From positions 1-5,865 of the forward strand of contig JAKEEL010000204.1 of the NCBI GenBank assembly GCA_022616595.1: a stretch of 5,865 nucleotides of DNA, read 5' to 3'. The first letter of the stretch is position 1. Each line of letters starts with the position of its first letter. The translations under genes were made by a program, and so were the position numbers. The notes below the pieces were generated by a model. That model ran no database searches and had not been told where the DNA came from. It saw only the letters and a program-made list of their open reading frames with translations. The stretch is from Methylococcaceae bacterium. Its GTDB lineage: Bacteria > Pseudomonadota > Gammaproteobacteria > Methylococcales > UBA1147. Positions 5,740 to 5,865 of the stretch are shown in pieces.

Positions 5740-5865
5740 GTGAAGCGCGCCACGTTCTGGAATAAAGCCGATTCTCCCGAAACGCCTTCGTCGCTAAAAT
5801 GGGACATGGATCATTCTGCATTTTTGATTGTCCAACCAGAAATTTTCCAGCCCGTCGTTCATAAA
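5740..5865 (+). CDS. Possible start of a partial gene, function unknown
   Basis: After a TGA at 5731-5733 this frame remains open to the window edge, giving 42 codons from a GTG at 5740, or 20 codons from an ATG at 5806 (MDHSAFLIVQPEIFQPVVHK). The longer form begins with a basic, Trp-containing segment (VKRATFWNKADSPETPSSLKW). Neither start has a strong Shine-Dalgarno: GAGAAA precedes the GTG. A minus-strand frame also enters from the right and stops at 5794-5796, so the coding strand is not settled. I do not recognise the product. The interval 5663-5739 shows no terminator with a T run and no clear promoter. Confidence 0.28.
   Translation, partial: MKRATFWNKADSPETPSSLKWDMDHSAFLIVQPEIFQPVVHK

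Noticed and set aside
5799..5864. 21-codon plus-strand ORF from the ATG at 5799
   Set aside because: Short, no ribosome binding site, no features; the neighbouring open frame is the better candidate.

Overview
The window carries a bacterial chromosome segment of moderately high GC content with typical proteobacterial gene structure. A gammaproteobacterium is likely, possibly a methanotroph or a similar organism. This rests on the look of the proteins (a secreted beta/gamma-crystallin-like protein, a MEKHLA protein, and an ACP-FAAL-PlsC fusion) and not on any marker gene, so the taxonomic guess is weak. There is no rRNA, tRNA, CRISPR array, phage gene or transposase gene.

Layout. An intrinsic terminator (21-54) closes a transcription unit that lies outside the window. 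It is followed by a strongly translated, probably exported beta/gamma-crystallin-like protein (135-590, +). Convergent to it is a two-gene minus-strand unit: a MEKHLA (PAS-like) protein (1261-1752) whose 3' end overlaps the start of a class I SAM-dependent methyltransferase (609-1277). On the other side of that unit is a divergent plus-strand gene for a five-helix membrane protein of unknown family (2053-2580). Almost the whole 300-bp divergent intergenic space is filled by a 243-bp non-coding element bounded by perfect 18-bp inverted repeats (1768-1785 and 1993-2010). It resembles a MITE or a transposase-less insertion-sequence derivative.

After a 244-bp gap with a 12-bp direct repeat, a candidate promoter and a doubtful 28-residue membrane ORF, the largest gene follows (2825-5662, +). 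It encodes a 945-residue protein with an N-terminal acyl carrier protein, a fatty acyl-AMP ligase-type adenylation domain, a membrane segment and a C-terminal PlsC-type acyltransferase. Such a protein could activate a free fatty acid, load it on its own carrier and transfer it to a lipid or other acceptor at the membrane. The right end (5740-5865) may hold the beginning of another plus-strand gene.

Functionally the segment is a set of small, mostly independent units. The MEKHLA protein and methyltransferase are translationally linked and likely act together. The acyl-transfer protein is self-contained. The most notable items are the TIR-bounded element that now forms the upstream region of two divergent genes, and the three-activity acylation protein.
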